64,000 nt of DNA from positions 496,001 to 560,000 of the forward strand of contig NZ_CAJGBN010000001.1 in assembly GCF_904426505.1 (NCBI RefSeq), written 5' to 3'. The DNA is from Rubrivivax sp. A210 (GTDB taxonomy: Bacteria; Pseudomonadota; Gammaproteobacteria; Burkholderiales; Burkholderiaceae_C). The notes below the pieces were generated by a model, which saw only the letters and a program-made list of their open reading frames with translations, was not told where the DNA came from and did not search any database. A program made the translations under genes and the position numbers. Shown piece by piece: positions 1 through 9,784 of this stretch (positions are counted from its first letter, which is position 1; each line of letters opens with the position of its first letter).

Positions 1-135
1 ATCGCCATCGACTGCGACGAGGTCGTACTCCGGCTGGTTGGCGCCGTACTGGATGGACACGTCCCACCCGCAGCGCGCGAACTGCGCCGCCGCGAAGGCC
101 TCGCCCGCCGTGGCCACCTGCCAGGATGTCTTCAT
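1..135 (-). CDS. PD-(D/E)XK-like nuclease or hypothetical protein, N-terminus only (runs off left edge)
   Basis: An ATG at 135 on the minus strand, preceded by a good ribosome site (GGGGAGAA), opens a reading frame of 45 codons that leaves the window. The visible residues read like the first helix and strand of a small PD-(D/E)XK endonuclease: a G-E-A-F-A-A-A helix, then GWDVSIQYG and PEYDLVAVDGD, where the Asp of YDLVAVDG would be the first catalytic acid. That fold assignment is an inference from about 45 residues. It lies 235 bp downstream of hsdR on the same strand, so it may be a further restriction or defence gene of the same island. Confidence 0.5.
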   Translation of the reverse strand, partial: MKTSWQVATAGEAFAAAQFARCGWDVSIQYGANQPEYDLVAVDGD

Positions 136-370
136 GTTGTTCTCCCCGAGATGCTGCGGCCAGTCTATCGGCTCGCAGGCAGAGCCAGGGCCTCGCAGCA
201 GCCTCCGCCGCTCACGACCAAACCACTCCAGTTACCGGTCGCGGGAGCCGCTGCATTGCCATGTGAGGCCATGACCGCTCCGTGGCACTCAACGTGAACT
301 CGGCGCCCGAGCTCGAATGACGGCAACCGCTTCATAGTTGCCACGCAATAAACCCAGTCCGCGGCGATCC

Positions 371-3300
371 TCAGCCGCGCTCAGACAGCCCCGAAGCACC
401 TCTGGCTCGCAATGCTTCCCAAAGCCCCGCAGCACCCAGCAAGGTTGCCTTGAGATCAGCCCGTATTGCAGGGGACTCAAGCGCCTGCTTGCTCATGATG
501 CTGTGTGCCTCCAGGGCATCAATGATCGCGCCCTCAAGCTCTCTGTCGATGTCGGGTGAGCTATCAAATTGTTCCTTCGTGTTGTTCGCCGCCTGCTCCG
601 CGAGCTTCTCCGACTCCATCAGCTTGCCCTTGATCACGTCGTTGACGTAGACCAGCTTGTCGCCCGGCGTCAGGTCGCCCTCGAACAGGTCGTTCACCTT
701 GGCGATCAGCTCGGACAGTGCGATCTTTGCCTTGCCCTGCACCTCGCCGGAGCCGCCTTCATCGGTCGGATCGATCTTGACCTGCTCACCGGCTCCAAGG
801 TTCAAGGTCGGGTCGCCGATGTTCTTGATCGTGTAGGCCGTCAATTTCAAGGCCGACAGGTCCACGCCTTCGCGCTCGCGGCCATAGGTCAGCAGCGGAT
901 GCAGCAGCCGAAAGAAGATGGCGCGCTTCTCGACATCGGTATTGCCGTAGTCGAAGATCTGCGACAGGAAGCCGTAGATGCGAACGTAGGTCGCGATGTC
1001 GCTCTTGAACAGGATGAGCGAGTCCATCGCCTCCTTGGCGCGCTTCGCTGCCTGCTCAGCTGCAGCGTTCCGCTGGCCTGCTACCCTGGCAGCGTCAACC
1101 AGAGCGGTCGCTGCCGTGTGCTCGGACTTGGCCTTGGCGAAGGACTTCAAGATCCTGTCCGCCACCGGCGTACAGGCGGCGTCCAGTTCGGACGGCTTGG
1201 CGCGCTTGCCTTTGAGCGCCACGTTCACCACCCGGTCCACCTCGAAGGTGTCGTACAGCGCCAGGGCATCGAGCTTTGCCTTGAGCTCGTTGACGATGTA
1301 CGGGTCCGTCACGCCCGAGAGTTCAGCGGTCTCGTAGTACGGCTTGAAGGCCGCCAAGATGTCTGCCGGGTCGTTGACGAAGTCGACCACGTAGGTCTGG
1401 TCCTTGCCGGGGTAGCAGCGGTTCAGGCGCGACAACGTCTGCACCGCCTGGATGCCGCCCAGACGCTTGTCCACGTACATCGCGCAAAGCAGCGGCTCGT
1501 CGAAGCCGGTCTGGAACTTGTTGGCTACCAGCAGCAACTGATAGTCGCCTCCCCTGAACGCGGTGCGGATGTCCTGGCCGCCCAGCTTCGGGTTCAGCTC
1601 TTTGCTGTGCTCGGTGAACGGATCAGGCCCGCTGTCCAGGTCGACCACCTCGCCTGAAAAGGCCACCAGCGTCTGGATCTTGTAGCCGTGGTCGGCGATG
1701 TACTTGCGGGAAGCCTTCTGCCAGCGTACCGCCTCTTTGCGGCTGCCGGTTACCACCATGGCCCTGGCCTGACCGCCAAGCAGGCCGGCCACATGCTTGC
1801 GGTAGTGCTCCACCACCACCTGCACCCGCTGCGCGATGTTGTACTCGTGCAGGCGCACCCAACCCATGATGCCCTTCATGGCCTCGGACTTGTCGACCTC
1901 CTTGGATTCGATCGTCTTGCCCTTGTGCGCCAGCGAGAACGCCACCTTGTACGAGGTGTAGGTCTTCAGCACATCCAGGATGAAGCCTTCCTCGATGGCC
2001 TGGCGCATCGAGTAGACGTGGAAAGGGGCCGGGATGTTGTCGGGCGCCGGCTTGCGCGTGGGGTCAGGGCGAGTGCCGAACAGCTGCAGCGTCTTGTCCT
2101 TGGGCGTTGCGGTGAAGGCCACGTAGGTAATGCCGGCCTTCTCGTCGTCGCCGGCCTTCGCCGTCATCTGCGCGGCCAGGATGTCCTCCGCGCTCACACC
2201 ACCCCCGTCGATCAATTCGGCCATCTCGGCGGCGCTGAGCACCATCTTCAGCTTGACGGCGGTCTCGTTCGTCTGTGACGAGTGCGCCTCGTCGACGATC
2301 ACCGCGAAGCGCTTGCCCTTGGTGGCCGCCAGCTTGCGCACCTCTTCCAGCGCGAACGGGAAGGTCTGGACCGTGCACACCACGATCTTCTTGCCGGCCG
2401 ACAGCGCCTCGGCCAGCTCCTTGCTTTTGCTCGCGCCCTCGCCGGTGATGACGGCCACCACGCCCTGCGTGCGCTCGAACGACATGATCGCCTCGCGCAG
2501 CTGGTCATCGAGCACCGTGCGGTCCGAGATCACGATCACCGTGTCGAAGACCTTCTGGTCCTTGGCATCGTGCAGATCGGCCAGGAAGTGCGCGGTCCAG
2601 GCGATCGAGTTGGTCTTGCCCGAGCCGGCTGAGTGCTGCACCAGGTACTTGTTGCCGGGGCCCTCCAGCGTGACGGCCGCCACCAGCTTGCGCGTCACCG
2701 TGAGCTGGTGATAGCGCGGGAAGATCAAGCCGACCAGCTGCTTCCTGGCGTTCTTCACCGGCACCAGGTAGCGCCCGAGAATCTGCAGGAAGCTGTCGCG
2801 CTGCCAGACCTCTTTCCAGAGGTAGTCGGTGGCGATGCCGGCCTTGGGCGGGTTGCCAGCGCCACCAGCGTTGCCCTGGTTGAACGGCAGGAACATGGTG
2901 TCCAGCCCGGCCAGCCGGGTCGTCATCTCGGCCGCCGCGTTGCTGACGGCGAAATGCACCAGCGCCCCGCCGGGGAAAGCCAGCAGCGGCTCGGCCACGT
3001 TCTTGGGCTTGAAGAACGGTTCGCGGTCGGTCTTGTACTGGTAGACCGCGTCCTGCACGCTCTGCGTGTAGTGGCTCTTCAGCTCGGCCGTGGCCACCGG
3101 GATGCCGTTGACGAACAGCACCAGGTCGATGCTGCTTTCGTTGTGGACGGAGTAGTGCACCTGGCGCACCACCCGCAGCCGGTTGGCGGCGTACCGGGCC
3201 TGCAGGTCGGCGTTCATGGCCAGCGCCGGCTTGAACTGGCACATGGCCACCGCGTGTTTGAGGCCGATCATCTCGAAGCCATGGCGCAGCACCGCCAGCG

Positions 3301-3547
3301 TTCCCTGGCTGTCCAGCGACTTGCGCAGGCGCTCGGCCACCACCTTGGGCGCGGCGGCACCGTGGCTCTTCTCGATGGCTTCCCAGGCCTTGGGTTGGCC
3401 GGCCTTGATCCAGGCGACGGCGTCATCGACAAACAGCGCCTGCGTGCGGTCGTAGCGGCCCGCGTCGGCAGCGTCGAAGAGCCAGCCGGCGGCCGTCAGG
3501 TCGGCGCAGATTTCATCTTCGAGGTGGATTTCCTTGTGGATGCTCAT
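371..3547 (-). CDS. hsdR: Type I restriction enzyme, R (endonuclease/translocase) subunit
   Basis: HsdR is the motor and nuclease of a type I restriction complex: it translocates unmodified DNA using ATP and cuts it at a distance. The 1058-residue protein has the expected order of parts. A PD-(D/E)XK nuclease lies near residues 130-160 (IDLVLF with Asp141, then AELK with Glu155 and Lys157). Walker A is AGSGKT (307-312), the DEAH box is VDEAHSSQT (419-422), motif III is FTATP, and a long helical C-terminus contacts the methyltransferase. The ATG at 3547 overlaps the hsdS stop by 4 bp (ATGA), so translation is probably coupled. No disruption is seen, so the subunit should be active with HsdM and HsdS. 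Confidence 0.95.
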   Translation of the reverse strand: MSIHKEIHLEDEICADLTAAGWLFDAADAGRYDRTQALFVDDAVAWIKAGQPKAWEAIEKSHGAAAPKVVAERLRKSLDSQGTLAVLRHGFEMIGLKHAVAMCQFKPALAMNADLQARYAANRLRVVRQVHYSVHNESSIDLVLFVNGIPVATAELKSHYTQSVQDAVYQYKTDREPFFKPKNVAEPLLAFPGGALVHFAVSNAAAEMTTRLAGLDTMFLPFNQGNAGGAGNPPKAGIATDYLWKEVWQRDSFLQILGRYLVPVKNARKQLVGLIFPRYHQLTVTRKLVAAVTLEGPGNKYLVQHSAGSGKTNSIAWTAHFLADLHDAKDQKVFDTVIVISDRTVLDDQLREAIMSFERTQGVVAVITGEGASKSKELAEALSAGKKIVVCTVQTFPFALEEVRKLAATKGKRFAVIVDEAHSSQTNETAVKLKMVLSAAEMAELIDGGGVSAEDILAAQMTAKAGDDEKAGITYVAFTATPKDKTLQLFGTRPDPTRKPAPDNIPAPFHVYSMRQAIEEGFILDVLKTYTSYKVAFSLAHKGKTIESKEVDKSEAMKGIMGWVRLHEYNIAQRVQVVVEHYRKHVAGLLGGQARAMVVTGSRKEAVRWQKASRKYIADHGYKIQTLVAFSGEVVDLDSGPDPFTEHSKELNPKLGGQDIRTAFRGGDYQLLLVANKFQTGFDEPLLCAMYVDKRLGGIQAVQTLSRLNRCYPGKDQTYVVDFVNDPADILAAFKPYYETAELSGVTDPYIVNELKAKLDALALYDTFEVDRVVNVALKGKRAKPSELDAACTPVADRILKSFAKAKSEHTAATALVDAARVAGQRNAAAEQAAKRAKEAMDSLILFKSDIATYVRIYGFLSQIFDYGNTDVEKRAIFFRLLHPLLTYGREREGVDLSALKLTAYTIKNIGDPTLNLGAGEQVKIDPTDEGGSGEVQGKAKIALSELIAKVNDLFEGDLTPGDKLVYVNDVIKGKLMESEKLAEQAANNTKEQFDSSPDIDRELEGAIIDALEAHSIMSKQALESPAIRADLKATLLGAAGLWEALRARGASGLSERG

Positions 3548-4911
3548 GCGGCTACGGCCTCTGGTTGCGGCGCCAGGCCGCGCACGTCGATCTTGCCAGT
3601 GACGGCGGCGCTGATGAGGGCACTACGACGATCGCGCAGTAGCGTCATCGCTGCCTCTGCCTCTGCTACGAGTTCGTCGAGCTTGGCCGTTTCGGTGTCC
3701 AGGTGATCGGCGATCAACTTCTGTTCATCCTTGCCAGGCCTGGGAAGGATGAACTCGACCGCGTGGCTGATGTTGAACTGTTCTTGCGCTGCACCGTATT
3801 GGACGACCTCGACTTGAAATCTGACCACCCGATCGTTCATGGTGTAGCAAAGCCAACGGGAATCGAAGTCGCCACGTCTGATCAACATCACCGATGCGCA
3901 GTTGCCACCTTCCGCTTCTCGCGGAACCACTGCAGTCACTCCAGGGGCACCAACGCGGACCGTTACAAGGTCACCGGCCTGCAGCCTTGTTTTCGCGTTC
4001 CTCTCGCTGTCTTCTGTCGAGATGCGACGGCAGTCAAACAAGTCAATGCGATCTTCGCGGATGTCTCCGCCGTAGAGAAAGGGCAGCCCTTCGCTGGCGA
4101 CATAGCTGCTCGGGTTGACAACGATTCCCACGGTCAATGCCGGCGAGATGCGCTTGAGCGCAACAGCATCCCAGTGCGCAGGAATTCGCCCCAGCCAGTT
4201 CACCCCGGAATCCCTCGTCGCCACGGTCGGGTTGAGACCCCTCACGACGGCCTGCGAGATCATCGCCTGGCGCTTCTCTTTCAGCAGCTCGATCAGGCGC
4301 CGATGCTCTTCGACTAAGACGTTGATCTTGACAGTCTCGCGCTCAAGGTACTCGGCGATCTGGCGCTGTTCAGGCAGCGGCGGAAAAGTCGCGACGAACT
4401 CAACGATGCTGGACTGCGGCAGGTTGTTTGCGAGGCCTGCAGCGCCGCTGATTGCACGCTCAATCTGCGCCCTCAAGGGGTACGAAGTAAGGCTCCAGGC
4501 AAGGAAGTCCTTACGCACATGCTCGTAGACATGCAACCGGAATGTCTTGTCAGAGAGCAGCAGCTTTGGTGGTGTTTCACCGACCAACGCTGCTGCTCCG
4601 ACTAGGCTTGGCGAGCCACTGGCCCGCGACATTAGAAGATCGCCGCAAGCAACTTCCAATTCACGGGGCACCGCATGATGAATTGGCAGCGCCTTGTTTT
4701 CCAGCGGATTGAATTGGCCACCATTGACGCAACCAGACTTCAGTACGCCCCATTCGCCAGCATCGGCCGGGCGGCTATCGCACTCCGGGCTCCAGCCTTG
4801 TTCCATACGGGCGATGACTCGCCGCAGTTGGCAGACCTTCCAGTGCTTCGGCACAAGCCCCAGCCAAGGTGTGCCACTGTCCTTGTAGTTCGAATACCTT
4901 GGAGGACTCAT
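3544..4911 (-). CDS. hsdS: Type I restriction-modification specificity subunit
   Basis: HsdS recognises the split target sequence and scaffolds two HsdM and two HsdR subunits. The 455-residue protein shows two target-recognition domains (about 1-180 and 230-400). Each ends in a conserved spacer helix: [19 protein letters not shown] near 185-205 and [21 protein letters not shown] near 400-420. The C-terminal [15 protein letters not shown] motif is typical. The gene overlaps hsdM and hsdR by 4 bp on each side, giving a tight hsdM-hsdS-hsdR operon. The recognition sequence cannot be read from the protein. No second or silent hsdS is visible, but the window ends nearby. Confidence 0.93.
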   Translation of the reverse strand: MSPPRYSNYKDSGTPWLGLVPKHWKVCQLRRVIARMEQGWSPECDSRPADAGEWGVLKSGCVNGGQFNPLENKALPIHHAVPRELEVACGDLLMSRASGSPSLVGAAALVGETPPKLLLSDKTFRLHVYEHVRKDFLAWSLTSYPLRAQIERAISGAAGLANNLPQSSIVEFVATFPPLPEQRQIAEYLERETVKINVLVEEHRRLIELLKEKRQAMISQAVVRGLNPTVATRDSGVNWLGRIPAHWDAVALKRISPALTVGIVVNPSSYVASEGLPFLYGGDIREDRIDLFDCRRISTEDSERNAKTRLQAGDLVTVRVGAPGVTAVVPREAEGGNCASVMLIRRGDFDSRWLCYTMNDRVVRFQVEVVQYGAAQEQFNISHAVEFILPRPGKDEQKLIADHLDTETAKLDELVAEAEAAMTLLRDRRSALISAAVTGKIDVRGLAPQPEAVAA

Positions 4912-6743
4912 GCAGACAGCCCCTCGATCATGGCCTTGATGCGGTCGGTGACCTTCTTCAGGTCCGTATCGATTTCGGCCAGCTCGCGCGGCGGCTCGAA
5001 GACATAGAAGTGCCGGTTGAACGGAATTTCGTAGCCGACCTTGGTCTTCTCGTGGTCGATCCAGGCATCAGGCGCGTGGGGCAGCACCTCGCGCCTGAAA
5101 TACGTATCTACGTCTTCTGACAGTGGCACGTTCTCGGTGTCGCGCAGGCTGCTGTCAGGCTGCGGCTTCCCCTTGAGCTTGCCTTTTTCACCCAGGATGA
5201 GCTTGCCGGCTTCGTCGCGCAGTGGCCGCTCCACCGTGATGGTGTGGTAGCCGAATTCCTCGTTGCGGAAGATGCGCGACACCGGTACGGTCTTCACCTT
5301 GCCACCGGCCGGCGCGTCGGGCAGTGTCTCGCCGTCCATCAGCACCTGGCGGCTGGCCTCTTTGCCATCGGCACCCACCAACGTCACCAGGTTGGCTTCG
5401 ACGAAGTCGCCGAACATCTTGGTCACCTGCGCGATGTGCTCATCGCTCATCTCCTTGCGCTTGGAGCCCAGGCTCTTGCGCATCTTCTGCCAGAAGCTCG
5501 ATGCGTCGATGAGCTGCACGAAGCCCTTGCGGTCGTCGGGCTTGCGGTTGCTGAGAATCCAGACGTAGGTGCTGATGCCGGTGTTGTAGAACATGTCGGT
5601 GGGCAGCGCGACGATGGCCTCGACCAGGTCGTTCTCCAGGACATAGCGTCTGATCTCGGACTCGCCCGAGCCGGCGCCGCCGGTGAACAGCGGTGAACCG
5701 TTGAGCACGATGCCGACTCGGCTACCGCCTTGCACGGCCGGGCGCATCTTGCTGAGAAGGTGCAGCAGGAACAGCAGCGAGCCGTCCGACACGCGGGGCA
5801 GGCCGGGCCCAAAGCGGCCGCTGTGACCTTGCCTTTCGTACTCGTCGCGGATCGCCTTCTCGATCTTCTTCCACTCCACGCCGAAGGGCGGGTTGGACAG
5901 CATGTAGTCGAACAGCTTGCCCAGCATGCCGTCGTCGCTGAGTGTGTTGCCCAGGATGATGTTGCTGATGTCCTGGCCACGGATCAGCATGTCGGCCTTG
6001 CAGATGGCGTGCGACTCGGGGTTCAGCTCTTGACCGAAGAGCGTCAACCGGGCCTTGGGGTTCAGCTCGGCCAGGTACTCGCCCGCCACCGACAGCATGC
6101 CGCCGGTGCCGGCCGTCGGGTCGTACATGGTGCGCACCACACCCGGCTTGGTCAGGGCATCGCTGTCCTCGATGAACAGCAGGTTGACCATCAGGCGGAT
6201 GACCTCGCGCGGGGTGAAGTGTTCACCGGCGGTCTCGTTGGAAAGCTCGGCGAACTTGCGGATCAGCTCCTCGAACACGAGGCCCATCTGCATGTTGTTG
6301 ACCTGGGTAGGATGCAGATTGAAGTTGGCGAACTTCTCGGTAACCAGGTAGAGCAGCTTGGCCTTGTGCAGCCGCTCGACCGTGGCCGCAAAGTCGAAGT
6401 GCTCGAAGATCGAACGCACGTCGGGCGCGAAGCCCTGGATGTAGCTGTCCAGGTTGGCGCGGATGTTGTCCTGGTCGCCCATGAGCTTGCCCATGTCGAG
6501 CGACGACACGTTGTAGAAATCCAGGCCCGCCTTGCGTTTGACAAAGGGCTCGAAGGCGATGCCGGCGGCCTGCTTGGCGGCGTGCTCCTTGAGCACCTCG
6601 GCCTTGGTCGGCGCGAGCACGCAGTCCAGGCGCCGCAGCACCGTGAACGGGAGGATGACGCGGCCGTACTCGCTCTGCTTGAAGTCGCCGCGCAGAAGGT
6701 CGGCCACGGACCAAATGAGGGATGAGAGGGCTTGTTGATTCAT
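4908..6743 (-). CDS. hsdM: Type I DNA adenine methyltransferase subunit
   Basis: HsdM transfers a methyl group from S-adenosylmethionine to adenine in the HsdS target and protects host DNA. The protein is 611 residues from the chosen start. It has an N-terminal helical HsdM_N domain, the AdoMet-binding motif DPTAGTGG (about 208-215) and the catalytic N-P-P-F of adenine methylases (284-287, followed by GVEW). I chose the ATG at 6743 because AGAGAAG sits 6 bases upstream and the protein then begins MNQQALSS, a usual HsdM start. An ATG 48 bp further upstream has no ribosome site. The gene is first in the hsdMSR operon and lies about 100 bp downstream of the recombinase gene on the same strand. 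Confidence 0.95.
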   Translation of the reverse strand: MNQQALSSLIWSVADLLRGDFKQSEYGRVILPFTVLRRLDCVLAPTKAEVLKEHAAKQAAGIAFEPFVKRKAGLDFYNVSSLDMGKLMGDQDNIRANLDSYIQGFAPDVRSIFEHFDFAATVERLHKAKLLYLVTEKFANFNLHPTQVNNMQMGLVFEELIRKFAELSNETAGEHFTPREVIRLMVNLLFIEDSDALTKPGVVRTMYDPTAGTGGMLSVAGEYLAELNPKARLTLFGQELNPESHAICKADMLIRGQDISNIILGNTLSDDGMLGKLFDYMLSNPPFGVEWKKIEKAIRDEYERQGHSGRFGPGLPRVSDGSLLFLLHLLSKMRPAVQGGSRVGIVLNGSPLFTGGAGSGESEIRRYVLENDLVEAIVALPTDMFYNTGISTYVWILSNRKPDDRKGFVQLIDASSFWQKMRKSLGSKRKEMSDEHIAQVTKMFGDFVEANLVTLVGADGKEASRQVLMDGETLPDAPAGGKVKTVPVSRIFRNEEFGYHTITVERPLRDEAGKLILGEKGKLKGKPQPDSSLRDTENVPLSEDVDTYFRREVLPHAPDAWIDHEKTKVGYEIPFNRHFYVFEPPRELAEIDTDLKKVTDRIKAMIEGLSA

Positions 6744-6839
6744 TTGCAACTTCTCTGGACAACCGGCCGGCCGCAGCTTCGAGGGATTCATTTGGCGGGG
6801 CAGCCCGCACTGATTGTGTCAGTCGATCTCGGCCCCAGG

Positions 6840-8870
6840 TCAGCGTGAACCTTCAGCAGCCGCCTGCTCCCAAAAGCTCTTCAATGACCTGAGCCGCCGG
6901 GCCTGTTCCGTCGTGACGTAGGCCGACGTGGTGTTCAGCGATGCGTGCCCCAGGTTCTGCTGTACCTCCTGCAGACTCACCCCATTGGCCAGCGCATGCG
7001 TCCCATGGGTGTGCCGAAGCCAGTGCGTGCTGGCCCTCGCCAGGCGAGCTGCGGCGATGTGATCGCCGGTCTTGGCGAGCGTGCTCGAGCAGGCCTCGAA
7101 GTGCAACTTCAGCTGCCGGTACAACGTCGCCGCCGAAATCCCACCCTTGGAATCACATCGCGCACCTCTGGCCAGCCCAGCGGCCCGCGCTGCAATGTCC
7201 ATGGCCCCCGACAGCACATAGGCCTCCTGAACCTCAGGCGCGGCCAGTTTGGCACCCAGCCCACGGTGCATCAGGTAGGCCCGAATCTGAGCAACCAGGC
7301 CTTCCGGCACCGGCACCTCACGCAGGCGCTCGCCCTTCCCGACCACCATCAGCATCCACCCGCTCACGTTCTCGTGGGCATCGGCATCGAAGTACTCCAC
7401 CGCCTGCAGGTCGCCGATTCGGGCATTGACCGTCTCGGCGGTGCGCAGGCCAGTTGCATAGAGCAGGTCCAAAACCAAGCGCAGCCGTATGGCCGCCGAG
7501 TGCTCGCCGGCTCGGGCCGCCTGCTCGCGCACAAAAGCCCATTGCTCCCCCGTGAGGCTGCGGGAGGTGTCCAGACCTTGCCGGATCACCTGCGGCATCG
7601 GCACGGCCGACCACGGATTGCCAATCAGGTAAGCCTGGTCCACCAGGAAACCATAGAGGTTCTTGAGGATGGACACCGCCTGCCGGCGCGCCGCGGCCGA
7701 CAGCGGCCCTTCAAATGGTCGCCAGAGCGGCGACCAGCGCTCTCGCGCCCTGGTGCCGCACCAGCGCGCCCGCGGCTGCGGATCGGTCAGGAAAGCGGCG
7801 TACTCGATGCAGTCCTCGGCGGTCATGGACGACAGCGGCCTGCGGCGCTGCACGATGGCCCACAGCATGAAGCGCTCGGCTTCCTTGCGGTAGGAGCGCT
7901 GCGTGTGCGACAGGCTGGCCTGTCCTTCCCTTTTGCCTTCGTCGCCTGCGCCCTTTGGCTCGGCGTGGCCCGGCCGCCCCTTGGACCGCAGCCAGGCCAT
8001 CACTGCGTCGTAGTCGGTGTCGGCCTGCAGGAGGCAGTGCTCTCGCTGTCGTCGGAATCGACCTTCTCGGCCGTCGAGATCGGCCGGCACGAGCAGCTTC
8101 TCCAGGGGGCGGATGTCGGTCGCCGGCGGCACGACGGCCGCCAGCTCACCGGGCCCAACCAGGTGGCGGGCGGGCAGCGTGTGCGGCCCGATGGCCACAC
8201 CTATCGTCGCAGCGTGCTCGGCCACCCACGCGGCGATACGCGCCGACTTCAATGGCCCGATGCCGCGGATGCTTCGCGCCCAATTGCGGCCGACGCCGTT
8301 GATGCGCTCGGCGAGCTGGGCGAGCGTGAAGACGCCAGCGTTAGCCAGGTAGCGCGCCAGCTCCGGCCGCAGCCAGGACGCCAGGGCATCGCCGCCGGCC
8401 GGATCGCGCGCCGCGACCGACTCGAGCCAGCGCAGCGCCGCGAGCTGCCGCTGAAGCAACCTGGCGCGCTTGCGCACCTTGGCCGAAGCGCTGCCAAAGC
8501 GGCACTCATAGGCCTCGATCTGGTCGGCCTCGCGCTCGTCCTCCAGCCCCTCTTCCTCGGCGAACTGCTCCAGGGTGGGCAGGGCCGGTGACGCGGCGGC
8601 CAGGCGCTCGATGTCCAGGCGCAGCAGCCGCGCCGTGCCAGGTCGGTCCTCGCGTTTGGCCGCGGCCGCGAACTCGGCGCGTATCCAGGCCAGCGTCGAC
8701 GGCACCAGGCGCAGGTCGGTGTGATCGCCCTCCACGGACAGGTAGCGGTCCCAGACCCTTTCCAGGGGCACGCCTTGCAACAAGGCGCTGAAGAAGGCGA
8801 AGTGCTCCCGCTGCAGGAGCCGAGTACGGGCCGGCGAGCCGGCCTTCGCGGGGGTGCGGGGCGTCGTCAT
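6840..8870 (-). CDS. Tyrosine recombinase/integrase with DUF3701-type N-terminus
   Basis: This is a site-specific tyrosine recombinase of about 676 residues. The C-terminal catalytic domain shows the signature: Arg in ATGLRTAE, a Lys in VVGKGERL, H-x-x-R in HWLRHTHG, His in LGHAS, and the nucleophilic Tyr in TSAYVTTEQ. The long N-terminal half, with a helix-hairpin-helix-like stretch (RSIRGIGPLKSARI), matches the DUF3701 type of Burkholderia and Xanthomonas integrases. The ATG at 8870 is my choice; a GTG at 8957 would add 29 basic residues, and neither has a strong ribosome site. It lies directly upstream of hsdM, pointing to mobility of the restriction locus or to recombination within it. 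Confidence 0.85.
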   Translation of the reverse strand: MTTPRTPAKAGSPARTRLLQREHFAFFSALLQGVPLERVWDRYLSVEGDHTDLRLVPSTLAWIRAEFAAAAKREDRPGTARLLRLDIERLAAASPALPTLEQFAEEEGLEDEREADQIEAYECRFGSASAKVRKRARLLQRQLAALRWLESVAARDPAGGDALASWLRPELARYLANAGVFTLAQLAERINGVGRNWARSIRGIGPLKSARIAAWVAEHAATIGVAIGPHTLPARHLVGPGELAAVVPPATDIRPLEKLLVPADLDGREGRFRRQREHCLLQADTDYDAVMAWLRSKGRPGHAEPKGAGDEGKREGQASLSHTQRSYRKEAERFMLWAIVQRRRPLSSMTAEDCIEYAAFLTDPQPRARWCGTRARERWSPLWRPFEGPLSAAARRQAVSILKNLYGFLVDQAYLIGNPWSAVPMPQVIRQGLDTSRSLTGEQWAFVREQAARAGEHSAAIRLRLVLDLLYATGLRTAETVNARIGDLQAVEYFDADAHENVSGWMLMVVGKGERLREVPVPEGLVAQIRAYLMHRGLGAKLAAPEVQEAYVLSGAMDIAARAAGLARGARCDSKGGISAATLYRQLKLHFEACSSTLAKTGDHIAAARLARASTHWLRHTHGTHALANGVSLQEVQQNLGHASLNTTSAYVTTEQARRLRSLKSFWEQAAAEGSR

Positions 8871-9077
8871 GCGGCTCAGGCCCGGCGATGGCCGGCGGGC
8901 CGACACCCCGGCGGGTGACGGCCGACCGCGACGACTTCTGAGGTTGCCGGTGGCCACCGGCGACCCGACACACAGCCTTGGGCCGAGGGCCCCGGAGATC
9001 GACCCGACTTCATAGGTGGGCTGCCTGGTGAGGCGGACCAGACCTGGCCCGCACGAGGGAGTTGAGCGGCTTTTCCT

Positions 9078-9109
9078 AGCATCTTGATTATGTTCATAAT
9101 CATGATGCT
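9078..9109. repeat. 32-bp near-perfect palindrome upstream of the recombinase gene
   Basis: The left arm AGCATCTTGATTATG and the right arm CATAATCATGATGCT pair at 14 of 15 positions around a 2-base centre. It is AT-rich in GC-rich surroundings and has no following T-run, so a terminator is unlikely. It sits about 210 bp upstream of the recombinase start and about 260 bp from the Tn3 remnant. It could be an operator, a recombinase core site or part of a transposon resolution site; the sequence alone cannot decide. Confidence 0.6.
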
Positions 9110-9144
9110 GTGGTGAAGACTGACGACTTCGGCCCGCCTTGCCG

Positions 9145-9390
9145 TCACACCTTGATCGGGCCGAACATGCCGGCGTAGATCGGCGCTTCCCACACCTTCT
9201 CGATGGCTTGCCCGGTCTCCTGGTTGACGAACAGGGACGACCGGGCTCCGCGCGGGGAGCCCGGTCGGCTTCCGAGAAAATACGGGCGCATCGACTCCCA
9301 GGTCTCAGCCACCTGGGACCACTCCCAGGAGGGCACCTTCTTCACAAGCAGGAGAGGCATGGCGATTGAAAGGGGGATCAGCTTGTCCAT
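9145..9390 (-). CDS. Hypothetical protein, about 81 residues
   Basis: This is a minus-strand frame starting MDKLIPLSIAMPLLLVKK and ending in MFGPIKV. It has a hydrophobic N-terminus followed by a Trp-rich stretch (SWEWSQVAETWESM). The composition is protein-like and unlike the other frames here, but there is no convincing ribosome site before either the ATG at 9390 or that at 9360. The family is not recognised. It lies head to head with the Tn3 transposase remnant, so it may be a transposon or plasmid passenger or itself a fragment. Confidence 0.35.
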   Translation of the reverse strand: MDKLIPLSIAMPLLLVKKVPSWEWSQVAETWESMRPYFLGSRPGSPRGARSSLFVNQETGQAIEKVWEAPIYAGMFGPIKV

Positions 9391-9696
9391 CGGCAACGAC
9401 CTGGTCCACTCGCATTTGACAAGGATGGCAGGCGCCGCGACGAGATGAAGGCGATCCCCGGTTCGCACGCCCTGCTGACGAACATTGTTCTGGCCTGGAA
9501 TACCGCCCGGATGCACGAGGTGGTCCAGAGGCTCAAGCGAGACGGTACCCCGGTCGAGGACGACTGGCTGCGCCGCATCGGCGCGGCGCACTTCTCGCAC
9601 ATAAATTTCCCCGGCACGATGAGATTCGGCGACGAGAAGTTCGCTGTGGCGCTGATCCAGCGCGCGCCGGGCCAGACAACTCGGATGGCTTCCTGA
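9370..9696 (+). pseudogene. tnpA: Tn3-family transposase, C-terminal remnant
   Basis: The frame entering from about 9370 and ending at 9696 reads as the last part of a Tn3-family DDE transposase. It has HALLTNIVLAWNTARMHEV, then GTPVEDDWLRRIGAAHFSHIN and FPGTMRFG, which follow the family's conserved C-terminal L-x-N-x-V-x-x-W-N-T and HINFRGTFRF-like blocks. The full protein is about 950-1000 residues, and only about 100 remain. The catalytic DDE domain is lost, and a stop codon lies just upstream at about 9366. The parDE pair directly downstream is a typical Tn3-family passenger, so this is best read as the scar of a decayed transposon. Confidence 0.75.
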
Positions 9697-9749
9697 CGAG
9701 GAACGGGCCGGCATCCCCGGGCCAGCAGACACGCGGTCAGCGAGGCATG

Positions 9750-9766
9750 TTGACAACCGTTGTCAA
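9750..9766. promoter_or_regulatory. Probable ParD operator overlapping the parDE promoter
   Basis: TTGACAACCGTTGTCAA is a perfect 8-1-8 palindrome, 18 bp before the parD start codon. Its left end contains TTGACA, a consensus -35 hexamer. Type II antitoxins of this kind repress their own promoter by binding such palindromes. Autoregulation here is an inference from position and symmetry. Confidence 0.65.
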
Positions 9767-9784
9767 ATCGCCCAAGATTTCGCC

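Noticed and set aside
569-1657. Long plus-strand open frames across hsdR, hsdM and the recombinase (for example 569-1657, 2633-3706, 5730-6725, 6945-8591)
   Set aside because: They are GC-rich shadows of the minus-strand genes, with Arg/His/Gln-rich composition and no domains or ribosome sites.
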